A stretch of DNA of 64,000 nucleotides. Source: Collimonas arenae (GTDB lineage: Bacteria; Pseudomonadota; Gammaproteobacteria; Burkholderiales; Burkholderiaceae_D). The notes beneath the pieces were generated by a model. That model saw only the letters and a program-made list of their open reading frames with translations, made no database searches and was not told the DNA's origin. The translations under genes and the position numbers were made by a program. Positions 46,401 to 55,351 of the stretch are shown here, one piece after another; position 1 is the first letter of the stretch; each line of letters opens with the position of its first letter. Location: assembly GCF_001584165.1 (NCBI RefSeq), contig NZ_CP013233.1, positions 2,798,620 through 2,862,619 of the forward strand, written 5' to 3'.

Positions 46401-49321
46401 TCGCTACACGCAATAACGTGGTTGAGGTTGGCAATCGCCAGATCAGCGGCGTGACTGCCGGTACAGAAGATACCGATGCAGTCAACGTGAAGCAACTGAA
46501 GGATGCAGGTTTGGTCGATGCCGGTGGCAACACACTGGACGCCGTGGTCTATGATGCTGGCTCCAACAAATCAACCGTGACCTTCGGTGGTGCCGCGGGT
46601 ACGCAGCTGAAGAATGTTGCAGCAGGTGTCGCTGGCACGGATGCAGTGAACGTGAATCAGTTGACGTCGCTGTCGACATCAACATCGACCGGGTTGAGCA
46701 CTGTCACTAGCAACGTTGATTCGCTGTCGACCGGCTTGAGCTCGACCAATAGCAACGTATCGTCGCTGTCGACGTCAACTTCGACTGGCCTGAGCACCGT
46801 CACCAGCAATGTTGATTCGCTGTCGACCGGCTTGAGCTCGACCAATAGCAACGTATCGTCGCTGTCGACGTCAACTTCGACTGGCCTGAGCACCGTCACC
46901 AGCAATGTTGAGTCGCTCTCGACTGGTTTGAGTTCCACCAATAGCAACGTATCGTCGCTGTCTACATCAACTTCGACTGGCCTGAGCACTGTCACCAGTA
47001 ACGTCGAATCGCTCTCGACCGGCTTGAGCTCGACCAACAGCAGCGTATCGTCGCTGTCAACCTCGACATCAACCGGCCTGAGCACAATTAGCAACAATTT
47101 GACCAATGCCACACGCTACTTCAAAGCTGACGGCAAGAACGACGGTAGCGATGACGCCAGTGTTGCGGTGGGCAGTAACTCGGTTGCCATCGGCGCCGGT
47201 TCGGTCGCTACGCGCAATAACGTGGTTGAGGTTGGCAATCGTCAAATCAGCGGCGTGACAGCCGGTACAGAAGATACCGATGCAGTCAACGTGAAGCAAC
47301 TGAAGGATGCAGGTTTGGTCGATGCCGGTGGCAACACACTGGACGCCGTGGTCTATGATGCTGGCTCCAACAAATCAACCGTGACCTTCGGTGGTGCCGC
47401 GGGTACGCAGCTGAAGAATGTTGCAGCAGGTGTGGATGGCACGGATGCCGTGAACGTGAATCAGCTGATGTCGCTGTCAACCTCAACATCGACCGGCCTG
47501 AGCACTGTCACCAGCAATGTCGGTTCGTTGTCGACATCGGTGTCGACAGGTTTGAGCACTGTTACAAGCAACGTCGATTCGCTATCGACCGGCCTGAGCT
47601 CGACCAACAGCAACGTATCGTCACTGTCGACATCAACATCGACCGGTCTGAGCACCATCACCAGCAATGTCGACTCGCTGTCGACCGGCCTGAGCTCGAC
47701 CAACAGCAACGTCAGCTCGCTGTCAACCGGTCTGAGTACCGTCACCGGCGATTTGAAAAACGCAACGCGGTACTTCAAGGCAAATGGCGCGAATGACGAT
47801 ACCGATGACGCGGCGGCAACCGGCAGCTATTCGGTCGCCAGCGGTGCATCCGCAAACGCAGTGGCCGACGAATCGGTGGCACTGGGACACAATGCAAGCA
47901 CTACTGCTGCCGCGACCAACTCGGTCGCACTTGGCTCCGGTTCCGTTGCCGATCGTGCGAATACTGTCTCAGTTGGCAAGGCTGGTGCTGAACGCCAGAT
48001 CGTCAACGTGGCAGATGGCGTCGAAAATAACGACGCAGTGAACGTGTCGCAATTGAAGACTGTTGCCGACCAGGTCGGCGACCTGGGTGCGTTGGCGGTA
48101 ACTTACACCGACAGCAACAAGACCGACATCAACCTCGGCAACGGTACCGGCGGCACCACCGTAATCCACAATGTGGGCAATGGCGTCGCAGATAACGATG
48201 CAGTTAATGTCGGCCAGTTGAAGTCACAGGTCGGCAACGCCACCCGCTACTTCAAGGCGGACGGTGCTGGTGACGGCAGCGACGACGCCAATGTTGCTAC
48301 CGGCACCAACTCGGTCGCGATGGGGGCAAACGCATCGGCAACGGGTAACAATTCGGTCGCCCTCGGCGCCGGCTCGGTCGCTACCCGCGACAACGTGGTT
48401 GAAGTCGGCGGTCGTCAGATCAGCGGTCTGGCTGCCGGTACGCAAGACACCGATGCCGTCAACCTCAAGCAATTGAAGGATGCTGGCCTGGTCGATGCAG
48501 GTGGCAACGCGCTCGACGCCGTGGTCTACGACGCTGGCAGCAACAGGGGTTCTGTGACTTTCGGTGGCGTGAACGGCACTGTGCTGAACAACGTTGCCGA
48601 CGGCAATATTGCAGCCGGCAGCCGCCAGGCGGTGAACGGTGGCCAGATTGCGGCCTTGCGTGACAGTCTGCAAGGGCAGATCACTAATATCGACAATCGT
48701 GTCACCAATCTGGAAAACGGCAGCGGCGGCATTGGCAAACCTGACCCACACTTCGTTTCTGCTGGAGACAAGGAAATACCGGCAGTCGTGACGCCAGGCT
48801 CGGCTAGCGCAGCGATTGGCGAAAATGCCCAGGCAACCGGCAATAACGCGGTGGCAATCGGTGCCAATTCGGTGGCGAATCAGGACAACACCGTGTCGGT
48901 CGGATCGGCGGGCAATGAACGCGCGATCGTCAACGTGGCCGAAGGCGTCGCCAGCACGGATGCCGTCAACGTTGGTCAGATGAACAACATGATCAACAAC
49001 AGCGCAGCGCAAACCCTGCAGAGCGCCAACGACTATACCGACCAACGCTTCAACCAGGTTACCAATGCGTTGAACGAAGTCGATAAAGCGGCGAGTCGCG
49101 GGATTGCAGCATCGGCAGCGTTGAACAACGTCACGCCTTATATCCCGGGCAAGACGTCGTTGAATGCAGGTATCGCGGCCTATCGCGGCAATACGGCGCT
49201 GGGCGTCACGGTGTCACGCTGGAACCAGCGCGGCAACATCAACCTGAACGCCGGCATATCCAGCGCCGGTAACAACAGCACCATTATCCGCGCCGGTGTC
49301 GGCGTGGTTTTTGGGAACTAG
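43433..49321 (+). CDS. giant trimeric autotransporter adhesin (YadA-like)
   Basis: 1962 residues from the ATG at 43433 (TTGGGAGC upstream). The N-terminus MNKIYRVVFNHVTGTWTAVA is an extended signal (ESPR), with cleavage likely after KAEA (about residue 59). A YadA head of left-handed beta-roll repeats (GNDSVAVG, NSTAIG type) spans about 105-330, then a neck with DAVTVAQL. Four stalk blocks rich in Ser, Thr, Leu and Asn (nt 44490-45537, 45897-46280, 46665-47083, 47466-47745) alternate with further heads and necks (DAVNVKQLKDAG, DAVNVNQL, DAVNVSQLK). The last 75 residues, from ASRGIAASAAL to GVGVVFGN, are the YadA beta-barrel anchor. It projects from the outer membrane and binds host or surface ligands. 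One uninterrupted frame despite the repeats. Confidence 0.95.
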   Translation: MNKIYRVVFNHVTGTWTAVAETAKGRTKSKTSNTVKSLAVVLAVAATAGGMALSGKAEAATVVLNPTASASCGTPAANALINPIWSTGTALCGTAAGDFAVASLGGSAFGDQAITSGFYGTALGAYSSAATHATAVGTSSMATGNDSVAVGVNSQALSNFAVAMGASSNAAASNSVAVGVNSKALSNFAVAMGNNANASSLNSTAIGSGAAATGPGSTAIGNNANANFGTTTGAWSATTMGTNAAANGDGAAAFGDSAKANADRTVAVGRSAQANALNTTAIGSGATASTAGSIALGAGSATSTTAPTGNGYLTNSAAPASEVSIGSATVKRRLTNLADGSAQSDAVTVAQLSTGVSSLSTGISSLSTSTSSGLSTVNSSVNSLSTSTSAGLSTVNSGVRSLSTGLSSTNSSVNSLSTSTSTGLSTVNSGVNSLSTGLSSTNSNVGSLSTGLSSTNSSVNSLSTSTSTGLSTVNSGVNSLSTGLSSTNSNVGSLSTGLSSTNSNVNSLSTSTSTGLSTVNSGVNSLSTGLSSTNSNVGSLSTGLSSTNSSVNSLSTSTSTGLSTVNSGVNSLSTGLSSTNSNVGSLSTGLSSTNSSVNSLSTSTSTGLSTVNSGVNSLSTGLSSTNSNVGSLSTGLSSTNSSVNSLSTSTSTGLSTVNSGVNSLSTGLSSTNSNVGSLSTGLSSTNSSVNSLSTSTSTGLSTISNDLTNATRYFKANGLNDGSDDAVASGSRSVAVGASAVASAEQGVAIGNGAFATSAGSVALGAGSVTSATAPIGSGYLTNTAAPTSEVSVGSAAAQRRITNVADGSAPQDAVTVAQLSTGVGSLSTGIGSLSTGLSSTNSNVDSLSTSTSTGLSTVTSNVESLSTGLSSTNSNVGSLSTGLSSTNSNVSSLSTSTSTGLSTVTSNVESLSTGLSSTNSNVGSLSTGLSSTNSSVSSLSTSTSTGLSTISNNLTNATRYFKADGKNDGSDDASVTVGSNSVAIGAGSVATRNNVVEVGNRQISGVTAGTEDTDAVNVKQLKDAGLVDAGGNTLDAVVYDAGSNKSTVTFGGAAGTQLKNVAAGVAGTDAVNVNQLTSLSTSTSTGLSTVTSNVDSLSTGLSSTNSNVSSLSTSTSTGLSTVTSNVDSLSTGLSSTNSNVSSLSTSTSTGLSTVTSNVESLSTGLSSTNSNVSSLSTSTSTGLSTVTSNVESLSTGLSSTNSSVSSLSTSTSTGLSTISNNLTNATRYFKADGKNDGSDDASVAVGSNSVAIGAGSVATRNNVVEVGNRQISGVTAGTEDTDAVNVKQLKDAGLVDAGGNTLDAVVYDAGSNKSTVTFGGAAGTQLKNVAAGVDGTDAVNVNQLMSLSTSTSTGLSTVTSNVGSLSTSVSTGLSTVTSNVDSLSTGLSSTNSNVSSLSTSTSTGLSTITSNVDSLSTGLSSTNSNVSSLSTGLSTVTGDLKNATRYFKANGANDDTDDAAATGSYSVASGASANAVADESVALGHNASTTAAATNSVALGSGSVADRANTVSVGKAGAERQIVNVADGVENNDAVNVSQLKTVADQVGDLGALAVTYTDSNKTDINLGNGTGGTTVIHNVGNGVADNDAVNVGQLKSQVGNATRYFKADGAGDGSDDANVATGTNSVAMGANASATGNNSVALGAGSVATRDNVVEVGGRQISGLAAGTQDTDAVNLKQLKDAGLVDAGGNALDAVVYDAGSNRGSVTFGGVNGTVLNNVADGNIAAGSRQAVNGGQIAALRDSLQGQITNIDNRVTNLENGSGGIGKPDPHFVSAGDKEIPAVVTPGSASAAIGENAQATGNNAVAIGANSVANQDNTVSVGSAGNERAIVNVAEGVASTDAVNVGQMNNMINNSAAQTLQSANDYTDQRFNQVTNALNEVDKAASRGIAASAALNNVTPYIPGKTSLNAGIAAYRGNTALGVTVSRWNQRGNINLNAGISSAGNNSTIIRAGVGVVFGN
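44664..45537 (+). repeat. 138-bp tandem repeats in the adhesin stalk
   Basis: Copies begin at 44664, 44802, 44940, 45078, 45216, 45354 and (partial) 45492, each exactly 138 bp (46 codons), differing by few, mostly silent, bases. One unit encodes an 18-residue segment SLSTSTSTGLSTVNSGVN plus two 14-residue segments of the SLSTGLSSTNSNVG type. Confidence 0.95.
46280..47479 (+). repeat. long direct repeat in the adhesin, 804-bp offset
   Basis: About 396 bases at 46280-46675 recur at 47084-47479 with only a handful of changes. They encode the head-neck module from TRYFKADGKNDGSDDAS to DAVNVNQL. Together with the stalk in between, this is a duplicated head-neck-stalk cassette of 268 codons. Confidence 0.92.
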
Positions 49322-49845
49322 TGGGCTGTAGCAGCCGAATCGAGGGCGAAGGGCGCGTATCCGACACGCAGGGCAAGGCGCACAGCGGAGCAATAGCTGA
49401 CTATTGCGAGCATGGGCAACGCCCCATGCGTGTCGGATACGTGACAGGCGCTCTTGATTTGGTTGTTACAGGCCACTTAAGGAGCTGTATCCGACGTACC
49501 ATGAGCATGGTCGCCGGGCATGGGAACCCGGTCTGCTGTCACAAGCGGTAGACCGGCCCTGTGCTTAATTTCCAACAGATGCGGGAATATGTTTCATTCT
49601 AATGAGCCAAGCGAACATAGGCCTTCTCAAGCGACAACTCATCATGGCGAGTTGTGGCGTGTGCCGCCAGCCCCAAAGTGGGGTATGGCTTGGACGTCTT
49701 TTATCGGGACTATGCTGCGTGGATTCACGACCAGGATGATGACCGCGAGATGAGCAAAATCGAGGCTCAGATTACCGAAAATATCCCCGAACTATCCTCG
49801 AGACTTTCGAAATCTTCCTAACGTATTGATTTAAAACAGGAATTT
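49322..49845. other. structured, gene-poor region between the adhesin and tRNA-Val
   Basis: The first 240 bases are full of inverted repeats. Around 49683-49821 an open stretch reads YGLDVFYRDYAAWIHDQDDD and ends ...RLSKSS before a TAA. It looks like the tail of a real protein but has no start or recognisable upstream part. No intact gene is seen. Confidence 0.45.
49356..49441. repeat. 86-bp inverted-repeat element
   Basis: CGTATCCGACACGCA (49356-49370) and TGCGTGTCGGATACG (49427-49441) are perfect inverse copies. Inside is a small hairpin CAATAG-CTGA-CTATTG (49391-49406) and a looser pairing of GGGCAAGGCG with CGCCC. A further GTATCCGAC at 49487 and a CCGGTCT/AGACCGG hairpin (49528-49556) follow. 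The shape fits a REP/MITE-like mobile repeat; copies elsewhere in the genome would be needed to confirm this. Confidence 0.6.
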
Positions 49846-49920
49846 TGGTGGGAAGTACAAGTTTCGAACTTGTGACCTATCGCGTGTGAGGCGATCGCTC
49901 TACCCCTGAGCTAACCTCCC
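49846..49920 (-). tRNA. tRNA-Val (CAC)
   Basis: 75 nt including an encoded CCA. On the minus strand the acceptor GGGAGGT pairs with ACTTCCC (one G-U), the D-arm has TAGCTCAGGGGTAGAGC, the anticodon loop is CTCACAC (anticodon CAC, reads GTG) and the T-arm has GTTCGAA. All arms fold. It lies between relA and the structured region, and the genomic remnants beside it suggest past insertion events. Confidence 0.93.
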
Positions 49921-50024
49921 GGAGAGGCCGCCATTATTACACAAAATTTCTGGTAAATAAAGCGGCCGCCTGCATCTCCTCAAACACCGTGGTCTGGAAC
50001 CCAGTCCAAACGCGCTTTTCCGGC

Positions 50025-52291
50025 CTATTGGCGCTTCGCTTCCAGCACGCCTTTGACCTCGCGGATCACTGCCAACGCCTTTTGCAACTGGGCGGTGGAA
50101 GCGATTTCAGCGGTGAAAGCCATCCGCGCATGCGCCTTGGCGCTCTGGGTGCTGACGCCGATGACATTGATTTTTTCACGCAAGAACACGTCGGAAATAT
50201 CACGTAGCAAGCCTTGCCGGTCGCTGGCCAGAACGAAAATATCCACCGGATAAACGGTTTCTGCTTCCTGCGCACCCCAGGTCGTGAGGATCACGCGCTC
50301 CGGCGCCTTGATGCGCATCTCAGCAAAATTCTTGCAGTTTTCTCGGTGAATCGAGACGCCCTTGCCACGCGTGATGAAACCGACGATCGGATCTGGCGGC
50401 GCAGGCTTGCAGCACTTGGCCAGTTGTGTCATCAAGCCGTCGGTGCCAACCACCAGCACCCCTGACTTGCCGCCGCGGACCACACTGGAAGCACGGCTCT
50501 TGCGAGTAATCGCGGCCTCCTCCATCTCGCTGTCGTGCTCAATCGATTTGAGGCCGGGATCGTCGTGCAGCGCCTGTTCGACATGGCGCAAGCTGAATTC
50601 GTCTTTGCCCAATGCCAGCAACAGGTCTTCCAGTTTGGCGAATTCCAGCTTGCGCGCCAGTTCTTCCAGGTTGACCGCCGTCTTGCCCTCGCGCTGCAGG
50701 GTCTTGTCCAGCAGGCTGCGGCCGGTGACCAGGGTTTCCTGCTGTTCGATGGCATTGAACCAGGCCCGCACCTTGGAGCGCGTACGAGCGCTTGCCGCAT
50801 AACCTGGTGTTAGCCAATCGCGCGAAGGTCCGGCACCGCCAGGCGAGTTCTTGGCCGTGATGATTTCCACTGTCTGGCCATTCTTCAGCGGCGTGTTCAG
50901 CGGCACCATCGTGCCATCGACGCGCGCGCCACGGCAGCGATGGCCGACATCGGTGTGCAAGTAATAGGCGAAATCGATGGCGTCGCCCCACTCGGCAATT
51001 CAATCACCCGCGCCTGCGGCGTCAGCACATAGATATGATCGTTGAGCGTGGCCTGTTTGAGTTTTTCCAACCATTCGCGACGGCTATCCTCGTGCTCGAC
51101 CACGGCATCGACCACTTCGCTTTTCCAGGCCAACAGCTGACGCAGCCAGGCGATCTTCTCATCGTACTTCTGCGCCGAAAAATTGGAGCCGCCGGCTTCC
51201 TTGTAGCGCCAGTGCGCCGCCACGCCGTATTCGGCGAAATGATGCATTTCGTTGGTGCGTATCTGTACTTCCAGCGCGCGCTCGTCATCCGCCAGCACCA
51301 CCGTATGCAAAGATTGGTAGCCGTTCTGCTTGGGACGTGAGATGTAATCGTCGAACTCTTTCGGAATCGGCACCCAGATATTGTGAACGATGCCGAGCAC
51401 CGTATAGCAGGTCTTGACGTCGTCGACAATCACACGGAATGCACGAACGTCGTATAGCTCGGAAAAATCAATCTCCTTGCCCTTCATCTTGTTCCAGATG
51501 CTGAAGATATGTTTGGGCCGGCCGGAGACTTCAGCCTTGATGCCGGCCGCCGCCAGCTCGCTGCGCAGGCGCGTGATAGCAGCGTCGACAAAACTTTCGC
51601 GCTCGATGCGCCGCTCTTCCAGCATCTTGGCAATGCGCTTGTAGGCAACCGGATCGATAAAGCGGAACGACAGGTCTTCCAGCTCCCACTTCAACTGCCA
51701 AATCCCAAGCCGGTTGGCCAGCGGCGCGTACAGATCGAGCGTCTCGCGCGCGTACTGGCTGGTGCGCGGATTTTCCATCTTGTTTTCGGCAAAATAGCGC
51801 AATGCAGTCACCCGCGACGCCAACCGCACCAGCACCACACGCATGTCAGTCGCCATCGCCAGCAGCATCTTGCGCAAGGTCTCGACTTGGCTGGCAGCTT
51901 GTTGCGCAGCGTTCTTGCCGCGCATGACTTCCTGCGGCAAACCGAAGGTAAAACCGTGCAATCGCATCAGTTGCCGGATGCCGCCGACCAGATCCGAGAT
52001 TTCCTTGCCGAAGCGTTGTTCAATGGCTTCGGAATAGCTGGCATCAATCAGCGGCAACTCAAACAGCAGCGCGGCGATCCGGGTTTCGACATCGGTATCG
52101 AGCAGCGCCAGTATGCTGGTCACGCCCTGCGAAAAATCGAGCGTACTCTGGCCGGTAGTGATGACATTGTCGGCATACAGTGGCTCGACGAACGCCAACG
52201 CATCCAGTACGCGCGCGCTATCCTCGGCGCTCAAGCCGGCGGTGCAGAGCTGGGTCTGCGAAGCGCGTTGTGTTGCAGTAAGCGAAACCAT
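50025..52291 (-). CDS. relA: RelA-type (p)ppGpp synthetase, frameshifted in this sequence
   Basis: About 755 residues after repair. The N-terminal HD hydrolase domain is degenerate (AALLFELPLIDASY in place of the HD signature), so hydrolysis should be absent. The synthetase core follows, with GRPKHIFSIWNKMKGKEIDF and YDVRAFRVIVDD, then TGS (YVLTPQARVIELPSGATP), helical and C-terminal ACT (VYPVDIFVLASDRQGLLRDIS) domains. The frame breaks in the TGS domain; one G added at 50979-50980 on the plus strand restores IDFAYYLHTDVGHRCRGARV. RelA makes the alarmone on stalled ribosomes. As the single relA it is expected to be intact. Confidence 0.93.
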
Positions 52292-52309
52292 GGGATGTCT
52301 GCGTCTTCC

Positions 52310-52660
52310 TTATTTTTGTGCGGCGACCACAACGATTTCGATCAGGATTTCAGAACGCGCCAGCTTCGCCTCGACGGTCGCTCGCGGCGGCGAATTGCCG
52401 GCCGCGACCCATTCGTCCCACACGACATTCATGCCATCGAAATCCTTGATGTCGGCCAGATAGATCTGGCACGACAGGATATGGTGCTTGTCGCTGCCAG
52501 CCTCTGCCAGAAGACGGTCGATATGACCAAGTGTTTCGCGGGTCTGACCTTCGATATTCTGGGTGGTGTCCTCGGCCAATTGGCCGGCCAGATAGATTGT
52601 GCCGTTATGAATGGCGACTTCCGACAGTCTTTTCCCGACATGCAAGCGCTGGATTGTCAT
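52310..52660 (-). CDS. RidA-family (YjgF/YER057c/UK114) protein
   Basis: 116 residues, trimeric-fold family. NGTIYLAGQLAEDTTQNIEGQTRETL and the active-site arginine segment SPPRATVEAKLARSEILIEI are present. RidA hydrolyses reactive enamine and imine intermediates of amino acid metabolism; subgroups differ, and this one is closer to the RidA-like Rid4-7 branches than to archetypal RidA, so the substrate is uncertain. Lies 18 bases after relA, upstream of it in transcription order. Confidence 0.88.
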   Translation of the reverse strand: MTIQRLHVGKRLSEVAIHNGTIYLAGQLAEDTTQNIEGQTRETLGHIDRLLAEAGSDKHHILSCQIYLADIKDFDGMNVVWDEWVAAGNSPPRATVEAKLARSEILIEIVVVAAQK

Positions 52661-52707
52661 GGCTATATCTCCTCTTGAATAAAATTAAGCTGTAATGCAG
52701 TAATGAA

Positions 52708-53574
52708 TCAGCCGACCAGGAAATCGGTGACAACTTCGATCTGATCGATATGCAGCAAAGTCGGTGCATGGCCGGCGCCCGGCAGCTCAACCAGCTTGGC
52801 CTTGGGACCGCATTGCGTCATGATCTGCGCCACTTCAGGCGACAACAAATCGGATTGGGCGCCGCGCAGCAGCAAGGTCGGGCAAGTAATCGCGTTATAC
52901 GCGGCCCACAGCAACGCTTCCGATGCCTTGAACGCCTCGCCGGTGGTCATCGTGAAAGGCACAGACAACTTCAGGTCGTAGTGGCGTATCCATTTGCCAT
53001 CCCGGTCCTGGCGCAGCACATCTGCAGCCAACTTATGCCATTCGGCATCGGTATGTTCACCGAAGGATGCCGAGATCGCACGAATATACGCCGCCGCTTC
53101 GTCGAACGTATTGAAGCGCATGTCGGCGCCGATATATTCGCCAATGCGCGCCATGGCTTCCAGATCCAGTTTCGGACCGACATCGTTCAACACCAGCTTG
53201 CGCACCGGATTTTCCGGCAATGACGCCAGCGCCATGCCAATCAGGCCGCCCATCGAGGTACCGACCAGATCCACCGTCTCCGCGTTCAGGCGCGCCAGCA
53301 AGGTCACCATGTCGCTCAGGTACTGCGGCACAACGTAATACTGCGGATCGCGCAGCCAATCGGAACGGCCGCGGCCGACCACATCCGGGCACACCACCCG
53401 ATAGGTGTCGCATAAGGCGCGCGCCAACTGATCGAAATCGCCCGAGACACGAGTCACGCCATGTATGCACAACAGAACATTTGGATTGTGAGGGTCGCCC
53501 CACTCCTGATATGCCATTTTATGCAAACCGGCAGGTGAAATACATTGAACGGTTTTGTGCGTAGGTATGGTCAT
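52708..53574 (-). CDS. alpha/beta-fold hydrolase
   Basis: 288 residues from the ATG at 53574; the longer frame adds an unrelated leader. Oxyanion region CIHGVTRVSGDF, nucleophile motif GTSMGG near residue 105, and the catalytic histidine in PGAGHAPTLLH. VVGRGRSDWL is typical of the esterase or haloperoxidase-like branch. Cytoplasmic. The substrate is unknown. Same strand as RidA and relA, possibly one transcript. Confidence 0.87.
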   Translation of the reverse strand: MTIPTHKTVQCISPAGLHKMAYQEWGDPHNPNVLLCIHGVTRVSGDFDQLARALCDTYRVVCPDVVGRGRSDWLRDPQYYVVPQYLSDMVTLLARLNAETVDLVGTSMGGLIGMALASLPENPVRKLVLNDVGPKLDLEAMARIGEYIGADMRFNTFDEAAAYIRAISASFGEHTDAEWHKLAADVLRQDRDGKWIRHYDLKLSVPFTMTTGEAFKASEALLWAAYNAITCPTLLLRGAQSDLLSPEVAQIMTQCGPKAKLVELPGAGHAPTLLHIDQIEVVTDFLVG

Positions 53575-53763
53575 GAGAGTCCTAATTCGTCCTGGTGCGC
53601 AGAGGCTTAGTGGATGTTGCAATCAACGGCAACCGGCAAACTGTCGCGTTTTGCTTTGCGTATATGCAACATCTTATCGCATATGCCGCCCCCCTTGCAC
53701 ACTCAGGCGGCAGAATCGATGCAAAACGTCGGACCACGCCGTACCGGCCGCGTTCCAGCAGGC

Positions 53764-53793
53764 GAAAAAAACCCGGCGCAATCATGCGCCGGG
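53764..53793 (-). terminator. rho-independent terminator of scoAB
   Basis: CCCGGCGCA (53772-53780) and TGCGCCGGG (53785-53793) pair perfectly; on the minus strand the stem is followed by seven T. It lies 22 bases after the scoB stop. Confidence 0.9.
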
Positions 53794-53814
53794 CCTTGCC
53801 TGTCTATGACAATG

Positions 53815-54468
53815 TCAGTGCAATGCGCTCACATCCAATGGCGTGCCGGTTTGCTCGATGATGTCCTGCTGGCTGACGCCTGGCGCCAGCTCAATCACCT
53901 TCAAGCCTTGCGGCGTGACATCCAGCACGCCGAGGTCGGTGATGATGCGGTTGACCACGCCGACGCCGGTCAGCGGCAGGCTGCAGGCATCGAGGATCTT
54001 GTGCGAGGTGGAACCGTCCTTGGCCTTGGCCACGTGCTCCATCAGCACCACAACTCTGCCGACACCTGCTACCAGGTCCATCGCGCCGCCCATGCCCTTG
54101 ACCATCTTGCCAGGAATCATCCAATTGGCCAGGTCGCCGTTCTTCGAGACCTGCATCGCGCCAAGGATGGCGATATTAATCTTGCCGCCGCGAATCATCG
54201 CGAACGAATCCGCCGAACTGAAATAAGACGATCCCGGCAGCGACGTCACGGTCTGCTTGCCGGCGTTGATCAGGTCCGGGTCCACTGCATCGTCGGTCGG
54301 AAACGGGCCAATGCCCAGCAAGCCGTTTTCCGACTGCAGCCAGACCTCAATCTCCTGCGGTACATGATTCGCCACCAGGGTCGGCAAGCCGATGCCGAGG
54401 TTGACGTAAAAACCATCCTGTAATTCCTTTGCCGCCCGCGCGGCCATTTCATCACGAGTCCATGCCAT
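53815..54468 (-). CDS. scoB: 3-oxoacid CoA-transferase subunit B
   Basis: 217 residues. The catalytic glutamate lies in [10 protein letters not shown] near residue 47, with [12 protein letters not shown] before it and [19 protein letters not shown] after it. With ScoA it transfers CoA from succinyl-CoA to acetoacetate, feeding ketone bodies into acetyl-CoA. It lies 20 bases after scoA, and the terminator follows. Confidence 0.95.
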   Translation of the reverse strand: MAWTRDEMAARAAKELQDGFYVNLGIGLPTLVANHVPQEIEVWLQSENGLLGIGPFPTDDAVDPDLINAGKQTVTSLPGSSYFSSADSFAMIRGGKINIAILGAMQVSKNGDLANWMIPGKMVKGMGGAMDLVAGVGRVVVLMEHVAKAKDGSTSHKILDACSLPLTGVGVVNRIITDLGVLDVTPQGLKVIELAPGVSQQDIIEQTGTPLDVSALH

Positions 54469-54488
54469 GTCGTTCTCCGTATCCTGTG

Positions 54489-55187
54489 TTATGCCGTACG
54501 AACAGTGCGCTGTTCGATCCGCTTTTCCGGTGTCGCATTGACCACGATGCGGTGCACGAATATGCCAGGCGTATGCACCTGGTCCGGATCGATCTCGCCG
54601 ACTTCGACCAGATGTTCGACTTCCACCACCGTGATCTTGCCGGCCATGGCGACATTTGGATTGAAGTTGCGGGCAGTCTTATTGAACACCAGATTGCCGC
54701 TGCGATCGGCCTTGTAGGCCTTGACCAGCGACACATCGGCCACGAGCGAGCGCTCCATCACATACTTGGCGCCATCGAATTCGCGGATTTCCTTGCCTTC
54801 GGCAACCAATGTGCCGACGCCAGTCTTGGTAAAGAAGGCCGGAATGCCGGCGCCGCCGGCGCGCAGCTTTTCCGCCAGCGTGCCCTGCGGCGTGAATTCC
54901 AACTCCAGTTCGCCGGCCAGATACTGGCGTTCGAACTCCTTGTTTTCGCCAACGTAGGAGGCGATCATTTTCTTGATTTGGCGGGTTGACAACAACTGCC
55001 CAAGGCCGAAGCCATCAACACCCGCATTGTTCGAAATCGCGGTCAGGTTCTGCACCCCCGAGTCGCGCAGCGCCAGGATCAGCGCTTCCGGGATGCCGCA
55101 CAGTCCAAAACCGCCGACCGCGATGGTCTGGCCGTCCTTGACGATGCCAGCCAACGCGCTTGCCGCGTCAGGATAAACTTTGTTCAT
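54489..55187 (-). CDS. scoA: 3-oxoacid CoA-transferase subunit A
   Basis: 232 residues. The family signature [14 protein letters not shown] near residue 23, [15 protein letters not shown] and [19 protein letters not shown] are typical of the alpha subunit that binds CoA. First gene of scoAB. The 164-base gap to the divergent PAS-LuxR gene holds the promoters of both; a direct control link is likely but not shown. Confidence 0.95.
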   Translation of the reverse strand: MNKVYPDAASALAGIVKDGQTIAVGGFGLCGIPEALILALRDSGVQNLTAISNNAGVDGFGLGQLLSTRQIKKMIASYVGENKEFERQYLAGELELEFTPQGTLAEKLRAGGAGIPAFFTKTGVGTLVAEGKEIREFDGAKYVMERSLVADVSLVKAYKADRSGNLVFNKTARNFNPNVAMAGKITVVEVEHLVEVGEIDPDQVHTPGIFVHRIVVNATPEKRIEQRTVRTA

Positions 55188-55351
55188 ACCAATGCCTCCT
55201 GTTTGTGTAAACTCAGATTATTATTGCTTTGAAAGTCGTCTGTTAGCATATGACGAAGAGATATATCTAACAATACCGTAAAAATACGAACATCAACCAA
55301 GCCTGCAGCGCGCCTGCCGGACATGCCGACTCACCAGATACCGAAGCAAGA

